Assembly (NCBI GenBank): GCA_946902875.1
Contig: OX336343.1
Coordinates: forward strand, 19,949,596 to 20,013,595
DNA from: Nematopogon swammerdamellus
Taxonomy: Eukaryota > Arthropoda > Insecta > Lepidoptera > Adelidae
Length of the DNA: 64,000 bases
Direction: 5' to 3'
Under the pieces are notes generated by a model. The model was not told the origin of the DNA. It did not search any database and saw only the letters and a list, made by a program, of their open reading frames with translations. Below, in pieces: positions 42,841 through 54,059 of the stretch; the stretch's first letter is position 1, and each line of letters opens with the position of its first letter. A program made the position numbers and the translations under genes.

Positions 42841-43945
42841 TATCACATCACATCTCATAGATGTTTGACTCTGCAGTCACTAAAGGGACATATTATACTC
42901 TCGTTCTTGGCATTTGTGCTGGCCCCACACTCCTGTCGCAGATGTTGTCTACGAGGCAAGCTGATGGTACTGCGTAGTGCGTAGGTAGAGTCTATGGGAC
43001 ATCGTCATGTCTGTCATAGGTAGTTTTTATGATTTACATTATTATATAAAAAAACATCTTTTTTATGATATTTCGACAAATTTGTCGTCTTCAGATAAAA
43101 TTGTTTATATATTTAATATGTCAAATAATTAATGATAGATGGCTTTGTCATGGGTTTGAATTTTTTGAATGTATTGGCGACAGCCCCAGCGACATTGGTC
43201 CACCACCAAGTCGGACTGGCACCTCCTCGGGGGTGATATTGGCTGCGCCTGAGGCTTCCACCTCGGACACAGCCAGCTAGTTCGGAAACAATAAAAAAAA
43301 TGTATCTATGTTTTAGTGAACGATATTTGGGACGGGTGAATGGGTGTGCGACGAGTTTCCAGATATATGATGATTCCCAGGTTCTTAGATCTATTTCTTT
43401 TCTATCTATCCTAGGTAGGCATTAGAATTAAACATTACTTTTGCACATTTGCAAGAACTCGAGATGTTTGCTTGAAAAAAGCGCTGCTTTCCCGTCTGCC
43501 CATCGGTCCGACTTGTAAAGGGCTGTATCTTTTGAACCGTAGTAATTAGTCGGTTGAAATTTTCACTATGTGAAAATTATAAAGAATATGACATTATTTA
43601 TGACGGCGGATATCCTAATAACTCCTAACATAAACTCACCCAGAAGTAAGACAAGCTGGACAGCATCCGATGAGCGCTCGCTACAACCCCCACCCCGTAC
43701 CATACATACCGGCAGAGTTAAAGTCACAAGAAAAGCAATATTTTCTTTTATTCCCGCTTATTGTGTCACTCACAAACCTCGCACAACACAATATATGAAC
43801 GAAATTGGCGATAGGTACTTTATTGTGTCCTCTGCACTCCTCAAGGTCAAACATCGTCCTTGATAAGGGTCACGATCAGACAACTTTGTCGACGAGCGAC
43901 GCAACGGCCGCCCGCAACTTCCCCAATCCCCCAATCACAATAAAA
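42841..43945. other. Mostly unassigned; LINE-gamma 3' UTR at 43190-43300; Rep-A scrap at 43500-43565
   Basis: GCACCTCCTCGGGGGTGATA and GCGCCTGAGGCTTCCACCTC with an A tail match the LINE-gamma 3' end at 13020-13110. GGGCTGTATCTTTTGAACCG and GGTTGAAATTTTCAC are Rep-A. Nothing else is recognised. Confidence 0.5.
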
Positions 43946-44350
43946 CGAACGAAAAGTAGTGAAGAATGTGACTCAGATTATAACAGTAACGTGAACGGAT
44001 GTTTCTAGTAAAAATCGAAGTACGCGAACGAAAAGTAGAGATGAATGTGACTTGGATTATAACAGTAACGTGAACGAATGTTTCAAGTAAAAATCGAAGT
44101 ACTCGAACGAATAGTAGAGATGAATGTGACTTGGATTATACATAACAGTAACGTGAACGGATGTTTCTAGTAAAAAAAACGAATCTACGCGAACGAATAG
44201 TAGCGAAGAATGTGACTTAGATAATATCAGTAACGTGAACGGATGTTTCAAGTAAAAAATCGAAGTACGCGAACGAAAAGTAGAGATGAGTGTGACTTGG
44301 ATTATAAATAACAGTAACGTGAACGGATGTTTCAAGTAAAATCTAAGTAT
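43946..44350 (+). repeat. Minisatellite, 79-bp unit, five copies
   Basis: The unit begins CGAACGAAAAGTAGAGATGA and contains CAGTAACGTGAACGGATGTT. Units differ by substitutions and by 4-bp insertions in the TTATA(CATA)ACAG part. The minus-strand open frame across it (repeating YLKHPFTLL) is an artefact of the unit length. Confidence 0.92.
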
Positions 44351-44504
44351 GTGAATTGAGCCCTTGTTTTTCACAGCGTTTTGCGTCTTAAATTATTATG
44401 TACCTACTTACCTAAGGAAGTAGTTTCTTTCTAACCGAGTAGTGGACCGTGCCGTTTGTGGAGCTCGGAAAACAAATCTACCTATTTTTATTATTTATCT
44501 ACGC

Positions 44505-44943
44505 AAAATGAGGAGTGCCGAGTGTTATAAGTTTACGTCTCCGTCTGGCTGTGTGTGTGTCTGCCTGTGTGTCTGTGGCATCGTAGCTCCCGAACGGATG
44601 GACGGATTTGGATGCGGTTTTTTTATTAGAAAGCTTAATCGGGACGGTCAAGTAATCTTCGTCGGTCTTAATCAAGTAATCAAAAAAATAATTAATAATA
44701 ATAAGTGGACCAATTGGCATGCTTTTTTAAAAAAAAAGCTTGAAATAAAAGTTAAATTACAAATTTTAAAAACCTCCCGACTCTTAAAAATAAATACAAA
44801 ATCCGTTTACTTAGATAAAGGAGTCGGCGGACCGCTAATAAAAAAAAAAACTCAAAGCTGCGCGGGTATTTACCTAGCGGTCCTCCGATTCCTTTAAGTA
44901 AGTAAACGGAACTTTTTAACTTTTTAAGGGTCGGGGTTTTGAA
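44505..44943 (+). repeat. Rep-F ending in the J hairpin
   Basis: Contains GTGGCATCGTAGCTCCCGAA and ATGGACGGATTTGGATGCGG. The foldback arms at about 44768-44840 and 44870-44943 include CCGTTTACTTAG and AAAGGAGTCGGCGGACCGCT facing their complements. Flanks CCGACTCTTAAAAA and TTTTTAAGGGTCGG pair too. Confidence 0.75.
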
Positions 44944-44972
44944 TTTTTAAATTTTTTTTTTTATTTTTTTTA

Positions 44973-45294
44973 TTTTTTTTATGGAATCTGACCTGGTTGG
45001 CTACATCACCTACAAAATCCGTGATGTCAGCCCATAACACCGGGTGAACTTGGTGCCACGTCAGTGCTTCCCTTCGGTCGTGCCGGCTACACTGAACTGG
45101 ACGGAAAACACAAACTATTTACATAGCCGTTTCGACCGACCTTTCATTCAGTGCGGTGGTACCAACCCGGGCGGGTTAAACCGTACCACCTAGTTATATA
45201 AGAAGGGAGTCATATCCCTTAGTCGCCTTTTACGACATGCACGGGGAGAGATGCAGTGGGGCTATTCTTTTAAAGTACCGGCCCCACACGGTAC
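44973..45294 (-). mobile_element. SINE-5S body with H3 head, reversed
   Basis: T-rich start, tail, body and H3 as in the copy at 10012. No 5S-like segment is present. It is one of the most similar copies to that at 13471. Confidence 0.85.
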
Positions 45295-45603
45295 AAAATT
45301 TTTATACATATATCATTGTAGCTTACATAAAAAAAATATGTGCTGACAAGGGAGTATTGGGACTCGACCGCTGGCTTCTTTCCTTCCACCACTGCGAGCG
45401 TGAGTCGCGGACAAAATCTATGCAGCAATAAACCAAGCGAACAATACACGATTGATGATGCTCTCTCGAAAGGCAACACCATTGTCAATTTATTCGGGAC
45501 CGTTGTCCCACGATTTGTCAGCAATTGAGCGGAATTTTCACCCACCGCTTCGCTCGTGACGGCCCTTGCTCTTTTGTTCGTCTCATCTTTAACGATTCAT
45601 CAG

Positions 45604-45649
45604 CCGCTCTTGGCTGCGGGCGCGGCTGCGGCGCTGTCAGTGGACACAG
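45604..45649 (+). CDS. Weak candidate micro-exon
   Basis: TTTAACGATTCATCAG precedes the block and CACAG|GTGACC ends it. One frame reads PLLAAGAAAALSVDT. The 46-bp block is GC-rich in AT-rich surroundings, like the exon at 20405. It could belong to the same plus-strand gene, but the length is too short for confidence and alternative phases are open. Confidence 0.25.
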
Positions 45650-45738
45650 GTGACCATAAACAAATTGTATAATGATGATTAATGAAATGATTGGCTACCC
45701 CACCTACAGTGGTGTGCATTATACCTTCTTATTCATGT

Positions 45739-46115
45739 CTTTTTTTTTTCAAATGTAATCCGGTATAGTTTGCTGAGTCGGAGGGGCCAAAGCACGTGCT
45801 CCGACCAGCCAATAACACCTCCGAGAAGGTAGGTGCCATACCGGAGGCTTCCCTGGATTGCTGGCTATACTGGACTAGAGGATGACACAACCGAGGCTGC
45901 TATGCGGCCTACAATTTGAGCCTACCACCTAGTAAGGGACAAGGGAAGGGACCTACAGTTTTACAACGGTTCCGAACGGTGAAGCAGCAGGCGTAGGTAG
46001 GTATGCACGTACATTTTTTCGTCAGAAAAAACTCATTGGTATACGCCGACCGGATTCGAACTTCGGACCTCTCGCATGAGAAGCCGATGCCCAAACCACT
46101 CGGCCACCCGCCGCA
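45739..46115 (-). mobile_element. SINE-tR, reversed, internally deleted
   Basis: Reversed tail (GAGTCGGAGGGGCCAAAGCA), body and tRNA-like head (CCGGATTCGAACTTCGGACC, then CACTCGGCCACCCGC). Part of the body around the GGTTGGTACCACC block is deleted. Confidence 0.85.
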
Positions 46116-46249
46116 CGTCTACACAACCTAGACCCGTCATGTCAGCTCAAAGCATCTCTGTAAACTAGGTACCATGTCAGTGCTTCCTTTGGGTCGTGCC
46201 GACTGAATGAAAAAAATATAAAAATAAGAAAACAAGGAGAAATCAGTTT

Positions 46250-46399
46250 AAAATGCTGTAGTCGGGCGTGCAGAAGGATTAGAATAGACAGATAGCCCGA
46301 CTACAGCATTTCCTACTTCTCTTTCCTTCTTTCCTTAATTTTTTTAGCGATCGGGTTTTATAAATTGTTTATTATTAATTTATTGACACATTTGTTTAT
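46250..46399. repeat. Rep-I-like inverted scrap
   Basis: GCTGTAGTCGGGCGTGCAGA and AGCCCGACTACAGCATTTCC form short inverted repeats like those at 36590-36660. Confidence 0.45.
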
Positions 46400-46720
46400 A
46401 TTAATTTTACATAAAAAAAAACTTAAATCTAAAATTAATATAAAATAACAAAATGGATTTTCCACCACCGGCGGCGGCGGCGGGGCGAACCCAGGCTACC
46501 GATGGTAGGACCCGAGAGAGAGAAACCTGCGGACAATTCGAGCGGTGTCGAGCAAGACCCCGCCTTCTGCATCTGACCCTTGATCCAAGCAAGTGGCTCT
46601 AGTGAGAGCCTCTTGAGATGATGGTCGAGGCTCTTCGCTATCAGCCCATGCGCAGACACGACTATGGGCACAGCGATCGTCGAGTCCACGGGCCACATGT
46701 CGGTAACCTCATGAGACGTG
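46400..46720 (-). pseudogene. LINE-delta ORF2 C-terminal fragment
   Basis: The minus strand reads MWPVDSTIAVPIVVSAHGLI, then AKSLDHHLKRLSLEPLAWIK before frame breaks. It is about 75% identical by eye to 17838-18113 over the shared part. Confidence 0.75.
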
Positions 46721-46737
46721 AAAAAAATTGTTTATTT

Positions 46738-47137
46738 TTAGGGTTTCGTATTCGGTACGGGACCCTAATTACTAAGCTTACACCTTTTGTTTGTCTGTCT
46801 GTCTGTCCGTCCGTCTGTCCGAGGGCTGTGTCTCTTGAACCGTAATAGGTAGCCCGTTGAAATTTTCACAGAATATGTGTTATTTATTATATTATGGCCG
46901 ATTAACAAAAAATAAGAAAAATAAGAAAAAGTAAAAAAATTACGGGCGTTCCCATAGAAGAAACTAAAAATTGTATGCGCGCGCGCCATCTACCGAAAAT
47001 AGTATGAAGCATTTTACCAAATCATGAATCTTAACTAATATGAAGCATTTCATAAACACGCCATAGATGGCGTGAGTCGCGCTGACCATGCCATGGCGAT
47101 ACGGAACCCTCGGTGCGCGAGTGCGACTCGCACTTGT
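46738..47137 (+). repeat. Rep-A, near full length
   Basis: Both ends are present (TTTAGGGTTTCGTATTCGG; GCGCGAGTGCGACTCGCACT). It has CTGT/CCGT repeats and the ACACGCCATAGATGGCGTGA block near the 3' end. Confidence 0.85.
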
Positions 47138-48073
47138 TTTATTTGTAAAATTCACCAAACACAGATCATTTCATTGCGGTCGAAATGACCAACCATCCAA
47201 TGACGTAATCGGCACTGTGACTGCGACGTCATCTCTACAGGGTGTTGTAACGGCCAGTACATTAATTTCGCCAGCGCAATCCTCATGTCCTTCCGAGACA
47301 AAAAAGTCAATAAAGTTTTTCTCTAAAGTGTCTAGTTCTGGAGATATTAATTTTGGAAATGTATGTTTTCGTCTAGTGTAATTTGACGCGCGCGGGGATA
47401 GGTAGGGTGCTGGCGCGGGAACGCTCCGGGTCTAAAAACTCACTCCACGCCTTCGCCGCGCATCTCCTCTCCGCGCACTCGTCCCTGCTCGCTCACTCAT
47501 CGCGCGCCTTTCATTCCCACGTTCGTACGGAACATTAGATCCTTTTACACTAAATAAATCAATTAGTTTGTATGAAAACTGTAACATTTTATTTAAAGGG
47601 AATTCACAAAAAAGTTATTGGACTTTTTTGTTACTATTGATCCCAATAATCATTTCCTGTATAGCTTACAACATCCTGTATAGCTTACAACATCCTGTAT
47701 AGCTTCGACCGCGGAGTTTTGATCGCAGCCGATCTTTTTGACGGATACGAGTGAACGGGCTTCCGAATTCCGTACTAACTTATTCACGTTATAGCCGAAG
47801 GGCTGGCGTTGAAGGGTTTGATTGATGCTGAAACTGTGCCGAGCGAAGTATCGGGTCGTGCCCTCGCATTCATCACGCGACGGGGTGGGGGACCCTGCGA
47901 CCTGGCCGTCAGATGGCTGGGGTTGATCTGCAATATATTAGGTTATGTCTGCCGAAGGTTTCGGTACCATATTACTTTTTACCTACTCTACCAGCCGCTT
48001 CACTCGCATACAATTTTATAGAATAGAACGAGCCCATTCATGCCACATATTTTGAATCGAAAGTAATATAATA
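47138..48073. other. Mostly unassigned; GC-rich patch and 19-bp tandem repeat
   Basis: 47385-47520 is GC-rich with GCGCGC words and CTCGCTCACTCATCGCGCG. At about 47657-47706 the unit ATCCTGTATAGCTTACAAC recurs 2.7 times. I see no gene I would defend. Confidence 0.5.
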
Positions 48074-48472
48074 TTTTTTTTTATGTAATCCAGTATGGTT
48101 GGCTGAGTCGGACAGGCCAAAACGCATGCTCCGACCAGCCAATATCACCTCCGAGAAGGTAGGTGCCATACTTCCCTGGAATGCTGGCTATACTTGACTG
48201 GAGGAGAACACAACCGAGGCTGCTATGCGGCCATCTTACATCCAGTACGGTTGTACCAACCCAGTCGGCTACAATTTGAGCCCACCACCTAGTAAGGGGC
48301 AAGGGAAGGGACCTACAGTTTTACTCCGGTTCCGAACGGTGAAGCAGCAGGTGTAGGTATGCACGTAAATTTTTTCGTCAGAAAATACTCATTGGTACAC
48401 GCCGACCGGATTCGAATCTCGGACCTCTCGCCTGAGAAGCCGATGCCCAAACCACTCGGCCACCCGCCGCCT
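48074..48472 (-). mobile_element. SINE-tR, full length, reversed
   Basis: Reversed tail, body (GGTTGTACCAACCCAGTCGG) and tRNA-like head with the reversed B box GGATTCGAATC and A box CCACTCGGCCACC. Its layout matches the forward copy at 63045. Confidence 0.9.
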
Positions 48473-49060
48473 AAAGTCTAATATGAAAAGATTGTAAATT
48501 TTCTAAATAGACACCGCATTTTCCTAACCGCGGCATTTCCCAACTAAATTGCATTTCCCCCTACACCAGACTGCGAAAACCGCAAACGGTCCGAACGTCT
48601 CACGTTCGATCCAATTTGTCGGGTTTTGCAGCAGAATTTTAGATTCCGAATGCCTCTTGGGTAGCTCGGAGTTCAAACACATGCTCACCGAACTTGTACG
48701 GCGGACTAGTACGCTGCTTGGTGCTCTGGCTGTGATAACTTTGCAATTCTGCGTGTATGTGTGCAGACGAAATAAAAATTCCTGCCTTCTCTAAAACTCT
48801 GCTGGTGTCGGTCGGCAGCTATGTCTATGTTCTAGGTGACTTTGTCAACCTGAATGTTCTTCACATTATACTTTAGTTAGAGTGTGTAGTAGCATCACAT
48901 CAAGTTTCGCATTTGTATGTATTACAGTTTTTACGACAGAGCAAAAAACCCCTTGAAAACACGCGTTTCTTGTATGGGGTCCCCGTACAAGAAACGTGTG
49001 TTTACCCCTTAATTTTTAATTTTTTTTTATAATTTCTTAGAGAAAACTAAATAACAATTT
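48473..49060. other. Unassigned interval with a short inverted repeat
   Basis: ACGCGTTTCTTGTATGGGG and CCCCGTACAAGAAACGTGTG at about 48961-49001 form an imperfect hairpin. No gene recognised. Confidence 0.4.
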
Positions 49061-49578
49061 TTTTTTTTTTTTTTTTTATGGAAACTGACACGGTTGGCTT
49101 ACATCACCTACAACATCCATGATGTCAGCCCATAACACCGGGTGAATTTGGTGCCACGTCAGTGCCTCCCCTCGGTCGTGCCGACTATACACTAAAACTA
49201 AAACTAATCTAAAATTAATATTAAGAAAACCTACAAAAAAATAATTTCTGAAAAGTCCGCCGAAGCCCGTCTCTGCCGACGCCAAGGTGTACCCAGCACG
49301 CTCGCCGCGTCACCCCTCTGAATTTCAATACGAATCCGCCGGTTAAGGAAGGTTTTGGAACGGCACATTATTATGTTGGTGTGGCTGACATTCCGAAACG
49401 GCTATGTAAATAGTTTGTGTTTTCCGTCCAGTTTCAGTGTAGCCGGCAAGACCGAACGGAAGCACTGACGTGGCACCAAGTTCACCCGGTGTTATGGGCT
49501 GACATCACGGACGTTGTAGGTGATGTAGCAAACCGTGTCAGTTTCCATAAAAAAAAATAAAAAAAACAAAAAAAAAAC
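49061..49578. mobile_element. Two SINE-5S 3' parts, convergent on unrelated sequence
   Basis: 49061-49193 is a reversed tail and part body. 49393-49578 is a forward body end and tail with an A-rich end. Both lack heads. The 200 bp between them is not recognised. Confidence 0.7.
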
Positions 49579-49825
49579 CTATGCCCAATTGTATCCGAAA
49601 CATTTGACATGTTGAGCGGCAGGCATGCCGTGTGCGGTTTTGCCGGCAACGAGATGGTTGCTCTCTGCCAATGTCCCTCCCGACCACGGAGCGGCCTCTG
49701 GGGGAGACAGCTGCAGATTGCATCTGCATTCCACTATCTCACGGACTGCTTTTTGCTTAGCGGTTCAGGCAGCTTTTCATGAGAGAGTTCGTTGGTTTTA
49801 AAAGCCCGTTTTATTTTTAGTACTA

Positions 49826-50215
49826 ACTTTTGCCCGCGGCTTCGTTCGCGTGAAATTCGTATTTAAAAAGAAGAAAGTAAGTAAACCGGCTACCGTACCT
49901 TTATTTCGGCGCGCGGAATAATTCGGTTTGTATGAGAGAAACATCTTAGCGGAACTGTAACAACATTTTATTTAGCCTGTCCTGTATCCCGTATAGTTAA
50001 ACATGCTTCTATTAAGTTTCATCGAATTCAGATGATCGGTTTAAGAGTTATGGAGGAAAATACATACATACATACAGAAAAGATTTAAAAAAATCGTCAA
50101 TTTAGTTTTAGTATCATACATAAAGTCTACAAACGCAATATCTCATAAAACCAAGTTACTTACTCCATGGGCATCCCTTACAGATTTATTATTAGTATTG
50201 ATGATGAATGATTGG
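49826..50215 (+). repeat. Rep-C copy
   Basis: Contains CTTTTGCCCGCGGCTTCGTT, TTATTTCGGCGCGCGGAATA and TAAGAGTTATGGAGGAAAAT, ending near TTACAGATTTATTATTAGTA. Confidence 0.8.
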
Positions 50216-50394
50216 TGATTGATTGATGATGTACTAGTTTATTTTTTTTATTTAATATTAAATTCGAGAGAGCAGTAGGTTATAGCCGTTTGTTTGGTTT
50301 TTAGCCGCAGTTTGCTAAATGTTGGTACACAATTTTTTCAGTGAGTGAAGAAGCATGAATGTGATCACTGATCACCGCGTGTACAGATTTGTAC

Positions 50395-50592
50395 ATTCAT
50401 ACAATACATCATCAATACTAATAATAAATCTGTAAGGGATGGTCAGGTCATGCCTCATGGAGTAAGTTACTTTGATACTGCCTTTGTAGACTATAAGTAT
50501 GATACTAAAACTACATTGACGATTTTTAGAAATATTTTCTGTATGCATGTATGTTCCTCCATAACTCTTAATCCGATCATCCGAATTCGATG
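50395..50592 (-). repeat. Rep-C 3' half, reversed
   Basis: CTAATAATAAATCTGTAAGG and CCTCCATAACTCTTAATCCG are the reverse complement of Rep-C. Together with 49826-50215 it makes an inverted pair. Confidence 0.8.
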
Positions 50593-50647
50593 AGCGTCGC
50601 CCCTGTCGCACGAACTCGCACGTCTCTGTGCGACAGGGACGACGCTC
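50592..50647. repeat. 20-bp inverted repeat
   Basis: GAGCGTCGCCCCTGTCGCAC (50592-50611) faces its complement at 50628-50647 with one mismatch. The 16-base loop is AT/GC mixed. It resembles the short terminal hairpin of a MITE. Confidence 0.8.
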
Positions 50648-50744
50648 TACAACCGAATTGTCTCTTTCTAAATCTCTACATGCACCACTTGCTCCCGTGA
50701 ACTGTATGTATATTTATTAGTATATATGTTATATATTTAGTACA

Positions 50745-50905
50745 ATATGGGGCCGATGTCGTAAGAGGCGACTAAGAGATAAGGACAAAATGCTGTGCTA
50801 AAGGTTTACAGGCTAGCCAACTCTTCACGGCCCTTCCACCGTGTCACGCAGCGAGTGAGTCTTCGTGCCTTTCTTGCTGCTTGATAGTTATCTTGTCCGT
50901 TAGTT
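50745..50905 (-). mobile_element. SINE-D fragment, reversed
   Basis: ATGTCGTAAGAGGCGACTAA (H3) is followed by reversed SINE-D (CTGCTTGATAGTTATCTTGT). It is diverged. Confidence 0.7.
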
Positions 50906-50962
50906 CTTAACGCAAATCAAATAGTTTTGAAAGAAATTAGTCAATATTTAATTTATTTAAAA

Positions 50963-51427
50963 AACCGGCCAAGTGCGAGTCGAACTCGCGCACCGATAGT
51001 TCCGTATCGCCATGTCATGGTTAGCGCCACTCACGCCATCTATGGCGTGTTATGAAAAAAAATCATGATTAGTTAAAATGCCTCATATAATCTATTCGGT
51101 AGAAGGGGCGCGCGCATACACTTTTTGGTTTCTTCTATGGGAACTCCATGAATTTTTGACTTTTCTTATTTTTATTATGTTTTGCTATATCGGCATGTTA
51201 TATGTATTATTGTTATATTTGTTATATATAACACATATTCTGTGAAATTTTCAACGGGCTACCTATTAAGGTTCAGGAGATACAGCCCTCGGACACTCTT
51301 TTACTATCGTTTATTGATTTACGTTTTGTTTATAGACGTCCAGCCCTCGGACAGATGAACGGACGGGCAGACAAACAGACGGCGTAGGCCTAGTAATAGG
51401 GTCTCGTACCGAATACAGAACCCTAAA
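50963..51427 (-). repeat. Rep-A, full length, reversed, with local duplication
   Basis: Starts AAAACCGGCCAAGTGCGAG and ends CAGAACCCTAAAAAT. CAGCCCTCGGAC appears twice (about 51286 and 51350) around an AT-rich insert. TTATAT repeats lie at about 51195-51230. Confidence 0.85.
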
Positions 51428-51659
51428 AATTAAGCACGGCTTACGAGTCGGATCAAAAATAACATTCCTTCTAATCAGGATACCCTAGATGATTCTTTAT
51501 TTCTCGCCCTTTGCTTTCGTTCAGCCGGGGGTTGCGGTTAGATAGGGTTACCATAAATAATTTAGTGAAGCCAGGTCAGGAACTAAATAAGTAGATAATA
51601 GAGTAAATTATTTTAACTTAAACAATATTAAATCAATTAAACATAAATTTTAAATTTTA

Positions 51660-51815
51660 AATACCACCGACCCTTAAAAATTCAAAAATAATTTCCATTT
51701 ACTTACTTAAAGGAGTAGGGGGACCGCTAAGTAAATACACGCGGAGCTCTGAGTTTTTATATTTTATTTACTTAGCGGTCTCCTTGAATTTTTAAAGGTC
51801 GGGGTTTTTTTAATT
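51660..51815. repeat. J hairpin (Rep-F end), third copy
   Basis: CCGACCCTTAAAAATTCAAA and TTTCCATTTACTTACTTAAA with GGACCGCTAAGTAAATA face TTATTTACTTAGCGGTC and TTTTTAAAGGTCGGGG. The right arm is partly deleted. The flanking 51428-51660 and 51816-52150 show nothing further. Confidence 0.65.
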
Positions 51816-52150
51816 CATAATTTAATTAAACCAACAATTTACCAGACAAAGAAGCACTCCTTATCTAAGAATTACACTAAACTGAAAACCCAAACATGTC
51901 CCAGCAAAAGGGTACATTTATGGCGACCCCACATGGGACCAATGATTGGAAAATTGAATGATCCGGTTACCGCTCGACCTCGCTCCACGAAGCGGCGCCA
52001 TGAGGCTGAAAGAATTGCTGGATTTCAGCGCAATTGGTATTGAGGACCTTCCGATATGGCTTACCTTGGCTTGCCGCGGGATATATTCTTCGGCTTACCG
52101 CGTTAAAGAGCATACATTATTCGCCTATGCAAGCTTTCCATTTTAGAGTT

Positions 52151-52560
52151 CCGTAACCAGCGACGGCAAAAGTTGGGCGGCATTTGGGAAACTCGGCCAC
52201 ATCTTTTCATCCTCCATCCCACAGTCATTAAAGACGAAGGTTTTTAATCAGTGCGTTCTTCCAGTAATGACGTACGGAGCGGAAACGTGGACCCTGACGA
52301 TGGGCCTGGTCCACAAATTTAAAGTCGCTCAGCGAGCTATGGAAATAGCAATGCTCGGCATTTCTTTGACCGATAAAATCCGTAATGACGTGATACGTCA
52401 AAGAACTAAGGTAGTCGACAATGCTAAGGAAATAAGCAAGCTGAAGTGGCTGTGGGCTGGGCACATCTGTCGCAGACCCGACAACCGATGGGGTAGACGA
52501 GTGCTCGAATGGAGGCCACATACAAGCAAACGTAGCGTGGGACGCCCCCCGGCTAGGTGA
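52151..52560 (+). pseudogene. RTE-like LINE ORF2 C-terminal fragment
   Basis: Reads MTYGAETWTLTMGLVHKFKV, AQRAMEIAMLGISLTDKIRN and KLKWLWAGHICRRPDNRW, then a short Arg/Pro tail. The T-Y-G-x-E-T-W motif and AMLGISL block are typical of RTE/BovB-type tails. A (TGA)n tail follows at about 52558-52575. It is 5' truncated. Confidence 0.85.
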
Positions 52561-52731
52561 TGATGATGATGATGAACCAGCGACACTGGTAGGGACCTTT
52601 ATAAAACCAGTCCGCGTCCGTCTATCTGTCACACGCGCTGTCCGAAATGATTACGCAGGAAAGCTCAGTAGATATATTCACGTACAGAGTACACGTTCAG
52701 AGTGCTCTTGAAAAACTTATCTCCTCAAATC

Positions 52732-53290
52732 CAAACTGACACGGTTGGCTACATCACCTACAACATCCGTGATGTCAAGCCCATAACACCGGGTGAACAT
52801 GGTGCCACGTCAGTGCTTCCCTTCGGTCGTGCCGGCTACACTGAACTGAGCGGAAAACACAAACCATTTACATAGCCGTTTCGATCGACCTTTCATTCAG
52901 TGCGGTGGCACCAAACCAACCCGGGCGGGTTAAACCCTACCACCTAGTAATATAAGAAGGGAGTCATATCCCTTAGTCGTCTTTTACGACATACACGGGG
53001 AGAAGTACAGTGGGGCTATTCGTTTAAAGTACCGGCCCCACACGGTACAAATACTACACCCGCGATGTCAGCCTTCATGAAATGGTGCCATCTGTGCTTC
53101 CTCTTGGTCGTGCCGGCTAAACTGAATTGAACGGAAAACACAAAAATATTTACACGGTCGCCTCTTCGACCGACCTTTCATCCAGTGCGGTGGTATCAAT
53201 CCGGACGGGTTAAGCCCTACCACCCACTGAGGTAAGAAACGAAGGACCTACAGTTTTACGCGGAATTCGAACCACGGCAAGGTCATTCAC
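52732..53290 (-). mobile_element. SINE-5S with H3 (52732-53048) followed by a second diverged copy
   Basis: The first copy is a regular reversed tail-body-H3 element. The second, 53062-53290, retains CTCTTGGTCGTGCCGGCTAA and AGTTTTACGCGGAATTCGAA but is much more diverged, so it is an older insertion. Confidence 0.75.
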
Positions 53291-53299
53291 GGTTTTCTA

Positions 53300-53760
53300 A
53301 CATGCTTCAGTCGGCGTGTAAGTGTCCACTGCTGGACATACGCCTCTCCAATTTTCCTCCAGTCCTCCCGGCCTTCAGAGATACGGAACCACTACTTTCC
53401 GCCGACGTACTTGACGTCGTCGTCCCACCTGGCGTGGTCTTCCCGCACACCGTTTTCCTGTCCACGGCCGCCAGTGTAGGACACGGTACTCCAACGGTCA
53501 TCGTCTCTTCGGCTAACGTGCCCAGCCCACTGCCACTTGAGCTTAGCCACCCGGTGTCCAATATCGACTACTTTGGTGCGTCGGCGGATTGCCTCGTTAC
53601 GCACCATATCACGTAGCGATATTCCCAGCATGGCTCGGCCCATTGGTCGCTGGGCAACTTTCAACCTTTGGACAACAGCGACCGTCAGAGTCCATGTTTC
53701 ACACCCGTACGTCATACCCGGGAGGACACACTGGTCATATATACGGGTCTTTAAATTTTG
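53300..53760 (-). pseudogene. RTE-like LINE ORF2 C-terminal fragment, reversed
   Basis: The minus strand reads MTYGCETWTLTVAVVQRLKV, LGISLRDMVRNEAIRRRTKV and KLKWQWAGHVSRRDDDRW, then a frameshifted end. It is a different subfamily from 52151-52560, judging by the residue differences. Confidence 0.85.
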
Positions 53761-54059
53761 CGAAAGGTCAGACCTCAGAACGATATTCTATATTCTCTAT
53801 ATTTTCCCACATCGACAGTTATTAGATTTGTGAATCGCCGCGCAGAGCTCCGAGCCATGTATCTTGGTTATCACCGGTACGAATCTCGCTTGCAATTAAC
53901 TAGAGTGGCTGAAAATGTTATCATGCTATCGTTTCAGCATTAACTACGATAGGTACTTGAATAATAGTGAAACTATGCGGAATTTAAACTTCACATATTG
54001 TGTCCTGGATAGTAAGTTTGAGAAAAAGAAAATATACACACACCAGCCTTCACCTACGG

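Noticed and set aside
44057..44374. 105-codon minus-strand frame with repeating YLKHPFTLL
   Set aside because: Produced by the 79-bp minisatellite; unit length changes shift the frame.
47809..48021. 71-codon frame starting MKGLIDAETVPSEV
   Set aside because: Partly protein-like, but there is no homologue I recognise, no splice support, and an AT-rich hydrophobic end; insufficient evidence.
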